Below, in pieces: positions 1-10,603 of a stretch of 55,474 nucleotides of DNA. Source of the stretch: CAZPMO01 sp964587515 (lineage in GTDB: Bacteria > Pseudomonadota > Alphaproteobacteria > MPNO01); the NCBI GenBank assembly GCA_964587515.1, contig CAZPMO010000007.1, positions 1 through 55,474 on the forward strand, in the 5' to 3' direction. The notes beneath the pieces are model-generated. The model made no database searches, had not been told where the DNA came from, and saw nothing but the letters and a program-made list of their open reading frames with translations. The translations under genes and the position numbers were made by a program. The stretch's first letter is position 1, and each line of letters starts with the position of its first letter.

Positions 1-31
1 GGCTTCGGACGGGTCGGAGACCCGCCCCTAC
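1..31. repeat. Fragment of a small GC-rich interspersed palindrome
   Basis: The sequence GGGTC-GGA-GACCC followed by GCCCCTAC forms a short hairpin at the left window edge. A related but degenerate string (GGACGG, then GGAGCCCGCCCCTAAATA) occurs at 19849-19874. This suggests a dispersed intergenic repeat, but two diverged copies are weak evidence and the left end is cut by the window. Confidence 0.3.
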
Positions 32-80
32 ATTACCTTGGCAAATGCATCGGGGATTCCCTCGAAGACGCGCAAAGCAC

Positions 81-104
81 CTCTGTGCCTCTGTGCCTCT
101 GTGG
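81..104. repeat. Three tandem copies of an 8-bp unit upstream of carB
   Basis: CTCTGTGC is repeated twice and followed by CTCTGTGG, directly upstream of the carB start. Such a run can vary by slippage, and it lies where the carB leader would be. No function is evident. Confidence 0.7.
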
Positions 105-146
105 TTCAAATCCAACCGCTGATCACACGCGAAACGTTGGCCGCAC

Positions 147-3410
<3,264 letters not shown>

Positions 3411-3492
3411 AGTTTCCCGGTTCACAATATGAGATGCGCGGGCAATACGGGGTTGCCCAAATTGGGTTGGCATTTCACGGAATGGCGTAGAT

Positions 3493-3969
3493 ATGGAAGC
3501 AAAGGCTCCCATGACGCTGGATGGGTTCGACGCACTGGAGTCGGAACTCAAGCGTCTGAAAACAGTTGAACGTCCGGAAATCATCCGGGCCATCGCGACC
3601 GCGCGCGAGCACGGCGATCTGTCGGAGAACGCCGAATATCATGCGGCGCGCGAACGCCAGGGCTTTGTCGAGGGCCGGGTCGGCGATATCGAGGATCTGA
3701 TCCGCCGCGCCGAGGTCATCGACGTCAAGAAGCTCAAGGGCAAGATCATCAAGTTCGGCGCGACCGTGAAAGTCGCCGACGAGGACACGGACGAAGAAAA
3801 GACGTACCAGATTGTCGGCGAGCACGAGGCCGATATCGCGTCCGGACGCCTGTCGATCACATCGCCGCTGGCGCGTGCGCTGATCAGCAAAACCGTCGGT
3901 GATGCGGTTGAAGTCGCGGCCCCCAACGGCGCGCGGTCCTACGAAATTCTCGCCGTCCGCTATAAATAA
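3493..3969 (+). CDS. greA: Transcription elongation factor GreA
   Basis: The 158-residue protein is full length for GreA, which binds the RNA polymerase secondary channel and stimulates cleavage of backtracked transcripts. The N-terminal coiled coil (about residues 10-78) carries the family signature EHGDLSENAEYHAARERQG, including the acidic tip residues. The C-terminal FKBP-like domain includes SPLARALISKTVGDAVEV. It follows carB in the same direction, a common arrangement in alphaproteobacteria. Its stop lies 11 bp from the end of the convergent MFS gene. Confidence 0.98.
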   Translation: MEAKAPMTLDGFDALESELKRLKTVERPEIIRAIATAREHGDLSENAEYHAARERQGFVEGRVGDIEDLIRRAEVIDVKKLKGKIIKFGATVKVADEDTDEEKTYQIVGEHEADIASGRLSITSPLARALISKTVGDAVEVAAPNGARSYEILAVRYK

Positions 3970-3980
3970 TTCATAGAGCA

Positions 3981-5184
3981 CTATCCGGCGTTGGTTTGGC
4001 GTCGCGCTTGTCCCGCCGTGATGACCAGCGCCAGCCCCGCGATCCCGGACATCGACGCCATGACGATGAAGCCGACCGCGTAGGAACCGGTCAGGGAAAC
4101 CAGCCCACCGAATATTGGCGGCGCCATCACGACCCCGAAAAATGTGACAAACAGCGCGCCGCCGGTGGCCCGCCCGACCTGATCGTCGGGCACCAGGCGG
4201 ACGATCTCGGCGAGATAAACCCCGTTCCAGCCGACCGCCGTGGCGCCGAACGCGATGCACACCCCGATGATCGCCGCGAACGGCCAATCGGTGGTGAACG
4301 AGGCGGTACACACGGCGAAGACCGCGCTGGCGAGGCCGAGCCCGCCCAGCACCAGCCGCGAATTGCCGAACAGATCCGCGACGCCGCCCCAGAAAATACG
4401 TCCCACGACTCCGGCGAGCTGCGACACCGACAGGACCAGCCCGGCCTTGATCAACGACATGTCGAGCACGCCGACCAGATAGGTCACGAGGAACACGCTG
4501 AAGGTCTGCTGCATGCCGGAAAAGGCGAATGAGGCCAGCACCGGGCCCCTGAGGCGCCGGTCGCGGAGCACCATCTTCAACGGCCCCGCGATACTGCCGG
4601 GGAACAACCGTTCGCTCGGCCGGAGATCGTCGTCGAATTCCCGCCGCGTCGGCTGCACCAGCACGATCAGCGCCAGGCACAGACCGGCGACCGCGAACGA
4701 CGCGCCGCGCCAGCCGAATTCGACCACCAGCAGGGGCACCAGCGCGCCGGCCAGCGCGCCGCCCAGCGGCACCGCCGTCTGCTTGATGGAAAACACCAGC
4801 GGGCGTGTGGCGCGCCAGGATGTGCGAACTCGCCGGCGTGGCGGGTCCGGTGGATATGCCCATGACGATGGCGCTGACCACGAATATCCACAGCGTGGCC
4901 CCCGTCGTCATGGCGATCGCCACCGCCGCCAGCAGCAGACATATCTGGCTGATCCGGATCGCCCCATGACGCAGCACGAAACCGCCGCTCATCAGCGACG
5001 CGGCCATCGCGCCAACGAACGCGATCGAGGCGTATAATCCGACATAGTTGGGATCGACGCCGATGTCCCGGGCCGCGACCGGCGCGAAGACCGGCACCGT
5101 CATGGCCGCCATGGTGACCAACGCCTGTACGCTGAGCGTCGCCGCGAGCGCGCGCGAGACCGTCAGGGTCGGGCTCTTGCTCAT
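3981..5184 (-). pseudogene. MFS transporter, frameshifted in the middle
   Basis: Two overlapping frames on the minus strand together make one 12-helix major facilitator transporter of about 400 residues. The N-terminal part (from ATG at 5184, MSKSPTLTVSRALAAT) runs to ASSHILARHTP. The reading then resumes one frame over near 4796-4805 with PLVFSIKQTAVPLGG and continues through the second six helices to 3981. In this family those two motifs are normally contiguous, so a small indel in the CACACGCCCGCTGG stretch explains the break. A sequencing or assembly error is as likely as true decay, because both halves keep good membrane-protein composition. The substrate is unknown. Confidence 0.8.
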
Positions 5185-5368
5185 GCGGACCCGGGCATCC
5201 GCATGATCAGATCCTTTCGCATTGACATAAGTATTTATACGTATGATTGCAGGGCTTGCCATTCGTGACACTAAAGGGATATATACCCTCAGTTATAGAA
5301 TCGCGGGCTTCGAATTTTTGCAGGCACCGCAGACGGGTGCGTCCGATGCCTACCCCGGGCCCCCGTCG

Positions 5369-5399
5369 GGAAACGGTGATCTTTTGATCGCCGTTTTCC
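5369..5399. terminator. Stem-loop between the MFS gene and the Lrp-type gene
   Basis: AAACGGTGATC (5371-5381) pairs with GATCGCCGTTT (5386-5396) across a TTTT loop, and flanking GG/CC extends the stem. It sits just beyond the Lrp-type gene (minus strand) and could end its transcript. The T-run that would follow a Rho-independent stem is weak on both strands. On the plus strand it reads TTTTCCTTTCT. Confidence 0.4.
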
Positions 5400-5418
5400 T
5401 TTCTCCGACCAGAACCCG

Positions 5419-5922
5419 TCACGCGCCGGAAACCGTTTCCCTGTCCTCGGCGATTTCGATGGGAACGCCCGGCAGGCTCTTCGACGAGCGGATGGCGAGT
5501 GCCGATTTCACCACGCTGACATTGGGCGCGGGCGTCAGCCGCGTGGTCAGGAAACGCTGATAGCTGTCCCAGTCGGTGGCCACGATCTTCAGCAGAAAAT
5601 CGGTTTCCCCGGCCAGCATGTGACATTCGCGCACCTCGGGCCAGGTCGCGACCAGATCCTGGAACGCGATCAGGTCGGTCTCCGCCTGACTGTGTAGACC
5701 GACATTGGCGAACACGGTGACGCCGAACCCCAGCGCTTCGGCATCGAGCTCGGCGCGATAGCCGCGAATGCACCCGGTTTCCTCCAGCGCGCGCACCCGG
5801 CGCAGGCAGGGCGGCGGCGATATGCCGGCGCGCTTGGCGAGTTCCACATTGGTCATCCGCCCGTCATCCTGCAAATCACGAAGAATTCGCAGATCAATCC
5901 GATCGAGTTTCACCCGCGCCAT
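5419..5922 (-). CDS. Lrp/AsnC-family transcriptional regulator
   Basis: This 167-residue protein has the standard Lrp layout. An N-terminal helix-turn-helix (KLDRIDLRILRDLQDDGRMT, then NVELAKRAGISPPPCLRRVR) is followed by a C-terminal RAM/ligand-binding domain (residues ~70-150: GFGVTVFANVGLHSQ, ECHMLAGETDFLLKIVATD). Such proteins sense an amino acid or related metabolite and act on nearby transport or catabolic genes. The flanking MFS gene and amidohydrolase, both on the same strand, are plausible targets. A 34-bp palindrome 60 bp upstream of the start is a good candidate for autoregulation. The effector cannot be deduced. Confidence 0.93.
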   Translation of the reverse strand: MARVKLDRIDLRILRDLQDDGRMTNVELAKRAGISPPPCLRRVRALEETGCIRGYRAELDAEALGFGVTVFANVGLHSQAETDLIAFQDLVATWPEVRECHMLAGETDFLLKIVATDWDSYQRFLTTRLTPAPNVSVVKSALAIRSSKSLPGVPIEIAEDRETVSGA

Positions 5923-5982
5923 TCCGGGCCTCCCTTCCCCGATTTCGGGTTTGTTCGCGCACGCTGTTTTTGCGCAAGCTGT

Positions 5983-6016
5983 GAAATTATATTACCGTAA
6001 TTGGTAATTATATTTC
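5983..6016. promoter_or_regulatory. 34-bp AT-rich palindrome, candidate operator of the Lrp-type gene
   Basis: GAAATTATATTACC (5983-5996) and GGTAATTATATTTC (6003-6016) form inverted arms around GTAATT. The outer five bases of each arm and the inner TTACC/GGTAA match perfectly. The site is sharply AT-rich within GC-rich flanks and lies 61-94 bp upstream of the regulator's start codon, where Lrp/AsnC proteins usually bind their own promoters. Which protein binds it is inference. Confidence 0.55.
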
Positions 6017-6030
6017 AACTTCGGCCGTCC

Positions 6031-6969
6031 TTACCCCTTGAGACGGGGAACCAGCCGTTCGGCGTTGCCGCGGTAGATGGCGTCGAGATCGTCCTGCCCG
6101 AGGCCATATTCCTCGAGGCCGCGAATGCCGTCGCCCGAGGTCCCGAACGGATAATCGCTGCCGAGCAGCACCTGCGAGACCGGCACATAGGTAAACAGGG
6201 CAGCGAGCGCCGGCTGATTGCCGGCCAGCGCGACATCGTAATAGAGCTTCCGGAGTTCGTGATCCATGCCGTTGGGCAAATGCTCGGCGAAGGCTTTCCC
6301 GAGCCCCGTCACCGCCGCGCGCCCCGCCAGCACCGGCACGAAGCCGCCGGCGTGGCAGAAGATGAAGCGGATGTCGGGACAGCGCGCCAGGGTGCCGCTG
6401 AACAGCAGGCTGAACACGCAGCGCGTCGTGTCCTGGGGGAATTCCGCCAGCACCGGCGGCACCCAGTCGATCAGCCCGGCGCAGCAATCGGGCTCCAGCG
6501 GATGGATGAAGACCAGCGCCGCCCGCCGGTTAAGCTCGTCGAACACCGCGTCGAAATCGGGATGGCCGGGCCAACGGTCGTCGTAACTCGTCATGAGCTG
6601 GATGCCGTCGGCGCCGAGCGTGTCGTACGCATAGGCGATCTCGGCCAGGGTGCCGTCGACGTCGGGCATGGGCACGGAAGCGAAATGGCCGAACCGGCTG
6701 GGATGGTCGCCGCGGATCTTGGTCGCGTGATCGTTGATGATGCGGGACAGGTCGCGGGCGCCCTCCATGGGACCGCGATGGATGCCGGGCGGCGACAGCG
6801 ACAGCAGCGCGGCGCCGATATCGTGCTTGTCCATCTCCTCCAGGCTGTGCTCAAGCGTCCATCCCTGCACCGCCGGCATCCGCCGATACTCGGCCATTAT
6901 TTCGAGATATTCAGGCGCGTAGAAATGGTGATGAACGTCGATGCGGCTCTTGCCTTCGGAATCCGCCAT
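6031..6969 (-). CDS. Amidohydrolase-2 (ACMSD-like) family metal-dependent hydrolase or decarboxylase
   Basis: The protein begins with the metal-binding signature IDVHHHFYAPEYLEIM. It continues with the TIM-barrel motifs FIHPLE, FIFCHAGGFVPVLAGR and VLLGSDYPFG, which hold the histidines and aspartate of the ACMSD/gamma-resorcylate decarboxylase branch. Members decarboxylate or hydrolyse ring-derived carboxylates. The substrate cannot be assigned. The ATG at 6969 (MADSEGKSRIDV) places the metal motif near the N-terminus as usual, while the longer frame to 6993 adds only eight residues. It lies in the same direction as the Lrp-type gene, and other ring-degrading genes occur at 39-46 kb. Confidence 0.88.
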   Translation of the reverse strand: MADSEGKSRIDVHHHFYAPEYLEIMAEYRRMPAVQGWTLEHSLEEMDKHDIGAALLSLSPPGIHRGPMEGARDLSRIINDHATKIRGDHPSRFGHFASVPMPDVDGTLAEIAYAYDTLGADGIQLMTSYDDRWPGHPDFDAVFDELNRRAALVFIHPLEPDCCAGLIDWVPPVLAEFPQDTTRCVFSLLFSGTLARCPDIRFIFCHAGGFVPVLAGRAAVTGLGKAFAEHLPNGMDHELRKLYYDVALAGNQPALAALFTYVPVSQVLLGSDYPFGTSGDGIRGLEEYGLGQDDLDAIYRGNAERLVPRLKG

Positions 6970-7180
6970 GATCTGCCCCGCTGTTGAAACCAACCGTAAT
7001 GGACGGGAACGCTATCACCGCGCCCCGATCCAAAAAAGCAAAACCGGCGAGTAGCGCTATGCAGCTTCCAATTGGAAGGTTCGTGCTCGATTTAACAAAG
7101 CGATGCGTAAGACTGACGAAATGCTCGAAGACGCTACGGGCGATGACACCGAATCGCTCGGCGAATTCAAAGGATGATCA

Positions 7181-8032
7181 ATGAAGCTCCTTCGAGATGA
7201 TGAGGTTCCCACACCACCCAGTGTCCAGAGTTACCAAGAGACGCAATGGTCGGGGCTTTTCGTCGGTCTTGGGCTTTTCGTCGCCGCGACGGCCGTGATC
7301 GTGTGGCCACTAATGGCCGGAGCATGGGAATCCCCGTGGTTATTCTCCCTCTCGTGTCTCGGCGCGCTCATAATAATGCTGATTGCACGCTATGCTTTTC
7401 GGACCTTCTTCGCCAGCCGGCGGCCTGGGAATTGGCGGCTGCGTTGGGCCTCGGGCGGACTTTATCTGCGCTACCGTTCATACTTGAACGACCGCTTTCC
7501 CGCCGGCACTCCGACCGTACTTTATTTGACGGGGCGCGAGGTCGGCTGGCTCAAGGCCCGCAAGGAGACCCTGGTGACCCCCGATGATAAGGGAACCTGG
7601 TCCTTCTCACGCAAGCACCACTGGCTGGAGATCGGTCTCAGGAACGTCGATACGACGCCCATACGTGAAGCGCTCTCCAATGAAGCCAAGTTGCGCAATT
7701 CGCGCGGCGGCCGGATCAACGACTTTCCCCTAAGCGTAACCCGGGACGGCACGCTGCGCCTGCAGCTGAATTGGCCGAAGGCCGCAGCCCACCTTCTCCG
7801 GCTCAATTATACCGTGGTCCTACCGGAAGAGAGCAGATCGCTCGGCTTCGATAATATGTCCCAAGCCGAGCAGGAAGATCATGTCCTGGCCCTTGCCGAG
7901 GCAGGCGACACTTTCGCTGCCATAAAGGCGGCACGTGAGGTTTATGGTTTTGACCTTAGGGTAGCCAAGGAGTTCGTGGAGGAGCTGCAAGGCAGAACCG
8001 ACACCGTTGGGCCGGGGCCGACCACGCCATGA
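7181..8032 (+). CDS. Unrecognised membrane protein with a bL12-like C-terminal tail
   Basis: The 283-residue protein has two predicted membrane helices (about residues 25-47 and 53-72). A soluble beta-rich part (~80-215) follows, resembling membrane-anchored PH-like domains in layout only. The last ~40 residues, including FAAIKAAREVYGFDLRVAKE, match the pattern of the ribosomal protein bL12 C-terminal domain (xxAIKxxRExxGxxLxxAKxxVE). That module also occurs in non-ribosomal proteins. A 24-codon frame at 7103-7177 ends 3 bp before this start and might be a leader peptide, but it is too short to trust. No function is proposed. Confidence 0.75.
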   Translation: MKLLRDDEVPTPPSVQSYQETQWSGLFVGLGLFVAATAVIVWPLMAGAWESPWLFSLSCLGALIIMLIARYAFRTFFASRRPGNWRLRWASGGLYLRYRSYLNDRFPAGTPTVLYLTGREVGWLKARKETLVTPDDKGTWSFSRKHHWLEIGLRNVDTTPIREALSNEAKLRNSRGGRINDFPLSVTRDGTLRLQLNWPKAAAHLLRLNYTVVLPEESRSLGFDNMSQAEQEDHVLALAEAGDTFAAIKAAREVYGFDLRVAKEFVEELQGRTDTVGPGPTTP

Positions 8033-8142
8033 GAAGCGCCCACAACGTCAAGAGCAATTGACCACCGCCATTCGGACCAGCTTGACGCGCGGGCCACCAT
8101 TGCGTCTAACAGGGCTGGGATCGGAACGGGGAGTTGGCGCAT

Positions 8143-8907
8143 ATGGTCGACCTGGTGAACGAACTGGCGGGCAAGGTGGCGATCGTGACCGGCAGCGCGC
8201 GGAATATCGGCCGCGCGACGGCGGAGGAGCTGGCGCGCGCCGGCGCGTCGGTGGTGATCAACGCGCTGCAGGCCGGCGATCTTTGCGAAGAGGTGGCGCG
8301 CGGGATCGTGTCGAACGGAGGCCGGGCCTTGCCCTTCGTCGCCGACATCACCGACGCGGACGCGGTCGGGCGCATGGTAGGCGCCGCGATCGAGGAGTTC
8401 GGCGGCGTCGACATTCTGGTGAACAACGCCGCGAACCGAAGCCGCAAGCCGTTCGTGGAACTGGACGCCGAAACATGGGAAAGCTCGTTGGGCGCGGGAT
8501 TTCAGGGCGCTTTCCTGATGTCCAAGGCCTGCGTGCCTTCCATGATCGAACGCGGCGGCGGATCGATCATCGGGGTGGGCGGGCTCAACTCCTATCGCGG
8601 CCAATCCGCGCGCAGCCACGGCATGGCCGCGAAGGGCGGTCTCGCGGGGCTGACGCGCGGCCTCGCCTTCGATCTCGGCAAGCACAAAATCCGCTCGAAC
8701 TTTCTGGTGGTCGGCACCTTCGACACCGATCTCGCCGGCAGCGGCACCGCGAAGACCGCGTCCCCGGAAGCGGACGGGGTGCCGCTCGGCCGCCTCGGCG
8801 CGCCGCAGGACATGGCGGACCTGATCCGCTTCCTGGTCGGGCCGGGCGCGAGCTATATCAGCGGCCAGACCATCCATATTAACGGAGCCGAGCACTGTCC
8901 GTTGTGA
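8143..8907 (+). CDS. SDR-family protein with atypical active site
   Basis: The Rossmann nucleotide site (AIVTGSARNIGRATAEEL), the NNAA motif and the C-terminal GASYISGQTIHINGA are classic short-chain dehydrogenase/reductase features, and the 254-residue length is typical. The catalytic YxxxK box reads HGMAAK: lysine is kept but the tyrosine position is glycine with histidine next to it. The usual serine 13 residues earlier is also glycine (IIGVGGLNS). A related SDR subgroup with histidine before the lysine exists, so this may be a functional variant and not a dead enzyme. The ATG at 8143 follows a GGGGAG ribosome site. The stop overlaps the ELM1 start by 4 bp, implying translational coupling. 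Confidence 0.9.
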   Translation: MVDLVNELAGKVAIVTGSARNIGRATAEELARAGASVVINALQAGDLCEEVARGIVSNGGRALPFVADITDADAVGRMVGAAIEEFGGVDILVNNAANRSRKPFVELDAETWESSLGAGFQGAFLMSKACVPSMIERGGGSIIGVGGLNSYRGQSARSHGMAAKGGLAGLTRGLAFDLGKHKIRSNFLVVGTFDTDLAGSGTAKTASPEADGVPLGRLGAPQDMADLIRFLVGPGASYISGQTIHINGAEHCPL

Positions 8908-9857
8908 ACACATGCTGGGTGCTGACCGACGGCAAACCCGGCATGGAGAACCAGTGCCTGGGACTCGCCGAGGCGCTGGGGCTCGATCCGGTGATCAAGC
9001 GCGTCGCGCCGCGATTTCCGTGGCGCGTCCTGCCGCCGCAATTATGGTTCGCGGCGCTGTCGGCGCCCGGCCCGGCGGGCGACGCGCTGGCGCCGCCCTG
9101 GCCGCGGCTGCTGATCGCGACCGGCCGCCAGACGGTGGCGCTGTCGATCGCCATCAAGCGGCTGGCGGGCCCGGCCGTCTTCACCGTGCAGATCCAGAAC
9201 CCGGCGCTCGCCGCCAGCCGGTTCGACCTGGTGGCGGTGCCGCGCCACGACCGGCTGGAAGGCGCCAACGTGTTCGTCACCGAGGGCGCGCCGCACCGGG
9301 TCACGGCGGAACGGCTGACCGTCGAGGCGGAACGGATCCGAGACCGCCTCGCCTCCCTGCCCCGGCCCCTGGTCGCGGTGCTGATCGGCGGCGCGAACCG
9401 GCAATACCGCATGACCGAAACATCGGCGCGACGGCTCGCCGACGGTCTGGCGCGGCTACGCGACGTCCACGGGGCGGGGCTCGCGGTCACCGCGTCGCGG
9501 CGCACGGGACCGGAAAACGAGGCGCTGCTGCGCGACCGGCTGGTGGGCCCCGGCGTCGAATTCTGGGACGGCGCCGGCGACAATCCCTATTTCGGCTATC
9601 TCGGGCTGGCCGACGCCATCGTGGCGACAGGCGATTCGGTATCCATGGTGTCGGAGGCGTGTTCGACCGGCAAACCGGTCCACGTGTTCGACCTGGAAGG
9701 CGGCTCGGCGAAGTTCGAGCGCTTCCACGAGAACCTGCGGGCGCGCGGCGTCACTCGGCCTTTTACCGGCGAGCTGGAGAGCTGGACATACGCGCCGCTC
9801 GACGACACGCGACATGTCGCCGCGGAAGTGCAACGGAGGCTGGACGCCGCCGCCTAA
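8904..9857 (+). CDS. ELM1/GtrOC1-family protein (mitochondrial fission ELM1-like)
   Basis: The 317-residue protein shows the family features: CWVLTDGKPGMENQ at the N-terminus, LLIATGRQT, AVLIGGANRQYRM, and a glycosyltransferase-B-like C-terminal half with ADAIVATGDSVSMVSEA and GKPVHVFDLEG. The family is widespread in alphaproteobacteria, and plants use a homologue (ELM1) to recruit the mitochondrial fission dynamin. The bacterial role is not settled, and the fold suggests a glycosyltransferase-like envelope function. It starts with GTG at 8904 inside the end of the SDR gene. Confidence 0.88.
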   Translation: MNTCWVLTDGKPGMENQCLGLAEALGLDPVIKRVAPRFPWRVLPPQLWFAALSAPGPAGDALAPPWPRLLIATGRQTVALSIAIKRLAGPAVFTVQIQNPALAASRFDLVAVPRHDRLEGANVFVTEGAPHRVTAERLTVEAERIRDRLASLPRPLVAVLIGGANRQYRMTETSARRLADGLARLRDVHGAGLAVTASRRTGPENEALLRDRLVGPGVEFWDGAGDNPYFGYLGLADAIVATGDSVSMVSEACSTGKPVHVFDLEGGSAKFERFHENLRARGVTRPFTGELESWTYAPLDDTRHVAAEVQRRLDAAA

Positions 9858-9963
9858 TGTGCCCCTAATACGCTCCGAACGAACCCTTATGAGATTGAAA
9901 TTTACCGGCCCCGCCTTTAAGACAAACGGAGGGGGCGATGGGTAAATTCCGCAGGATACGGGT

Positions 9964-10587
9964 ATGTCTGCTATCGACCTGGAAGCGTTTCGCCGGACGG
10001 AGCTCGCCCGTGAGCCCTTCGAGCACGTCATCGTGCCGGGTTTCCTGAAACCGGACAGCCTGCCCGACATCCAGCGCGACTTTCCACCCATCGAACGTCA
10101 CGGCAGCTACCCCACCTCGGAGCTTGATTACGGCGCCGCGTTCGAGGCGTTGCTCGACGAGTTGTCGGGCGCGGAGGTCGCGGCGGAATTCGAGGATAAG
10201 TTCGCCATCGACCTGAGCGAGCGCCCGACCATGATCACCGTGCGCGGGCGCTGCCATCCGAGAGACGGGCGTATCCATCCCGATTCCGACGACAAGCTGA
10301 TCACGGTCCTGATTTATCTCAACACCGACTGGGAAAACGAAAGCGGCCGGCTTCGCCTGCTGCGCTCCGCCGACGATATCGAGGATTTCGCCGCCGAGGT
10401 GCCGCCGCTGGCGGGCACGCTGCTGGCGTTCCGCCGCGGCGACCGATCCTATCACGGCCACACCTCCTATGACGGCGAGCGCCGCTCGATCCAGCTCAAC
10501 TGGGTGACCGGCGCGGACGTGGTGCGCCACGAGCTGGCGCGCCACCGGCGCAGCGCCCGACTCAAGCGCTGGTTGCCGTTCGCGTGA
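9964..10587 (+). CDS. 2-oxoglutarate/Fe(II)-dependent oxygenase
   Basis: In this 207-residue protein the iron triad can be read directly: H105-x-D107 in RIHPDSDDKLITVLIYLN, and a distal histidine at 164 or 166 in SYHGHTSYDGERRSIQLNWV. The adjacent arginine (173/174) can bind 2-oxoglutarate. The layout resembles the prolyl-4-hydroxylase/SM-20-like group. The gene ends 16 bp before the 636-residue unknown, in the same direction, so the two probably share a transcript and perhaps a pathway. The substrate is unknown and could be a protein, a lipid or a saccharide. Confidence 0.85.
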   Translation: MSAIDLEAFRRTELAREPFEHVIVPGFLKPDSLPDIQRDFPPIERHGSYPTSELDYGAAFEALLDELSGAEVAAEFEDKFAIDLSERPTMITVRGRCHPRDGRIHPDSDDKLITVLIYLNTDWENESGRLRLLRSADDIEDFAAEVPPLAGTLLAFRRGDRSYHGHTSYDGERRSIQLNWVTGADVVRHELARHRRSARLKRWLPFA

Positions 10588-10603
10588 GAACCAGAGAAAA
10601 ATA

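Noticed and set aside
5222..5247. Promoter TTGACA..TATGAT on the plus strand
   Set aside because: The spacing is only 14 bp and no plus-strand gene follows. The interval more likely serves the minus-strand MFS gene.
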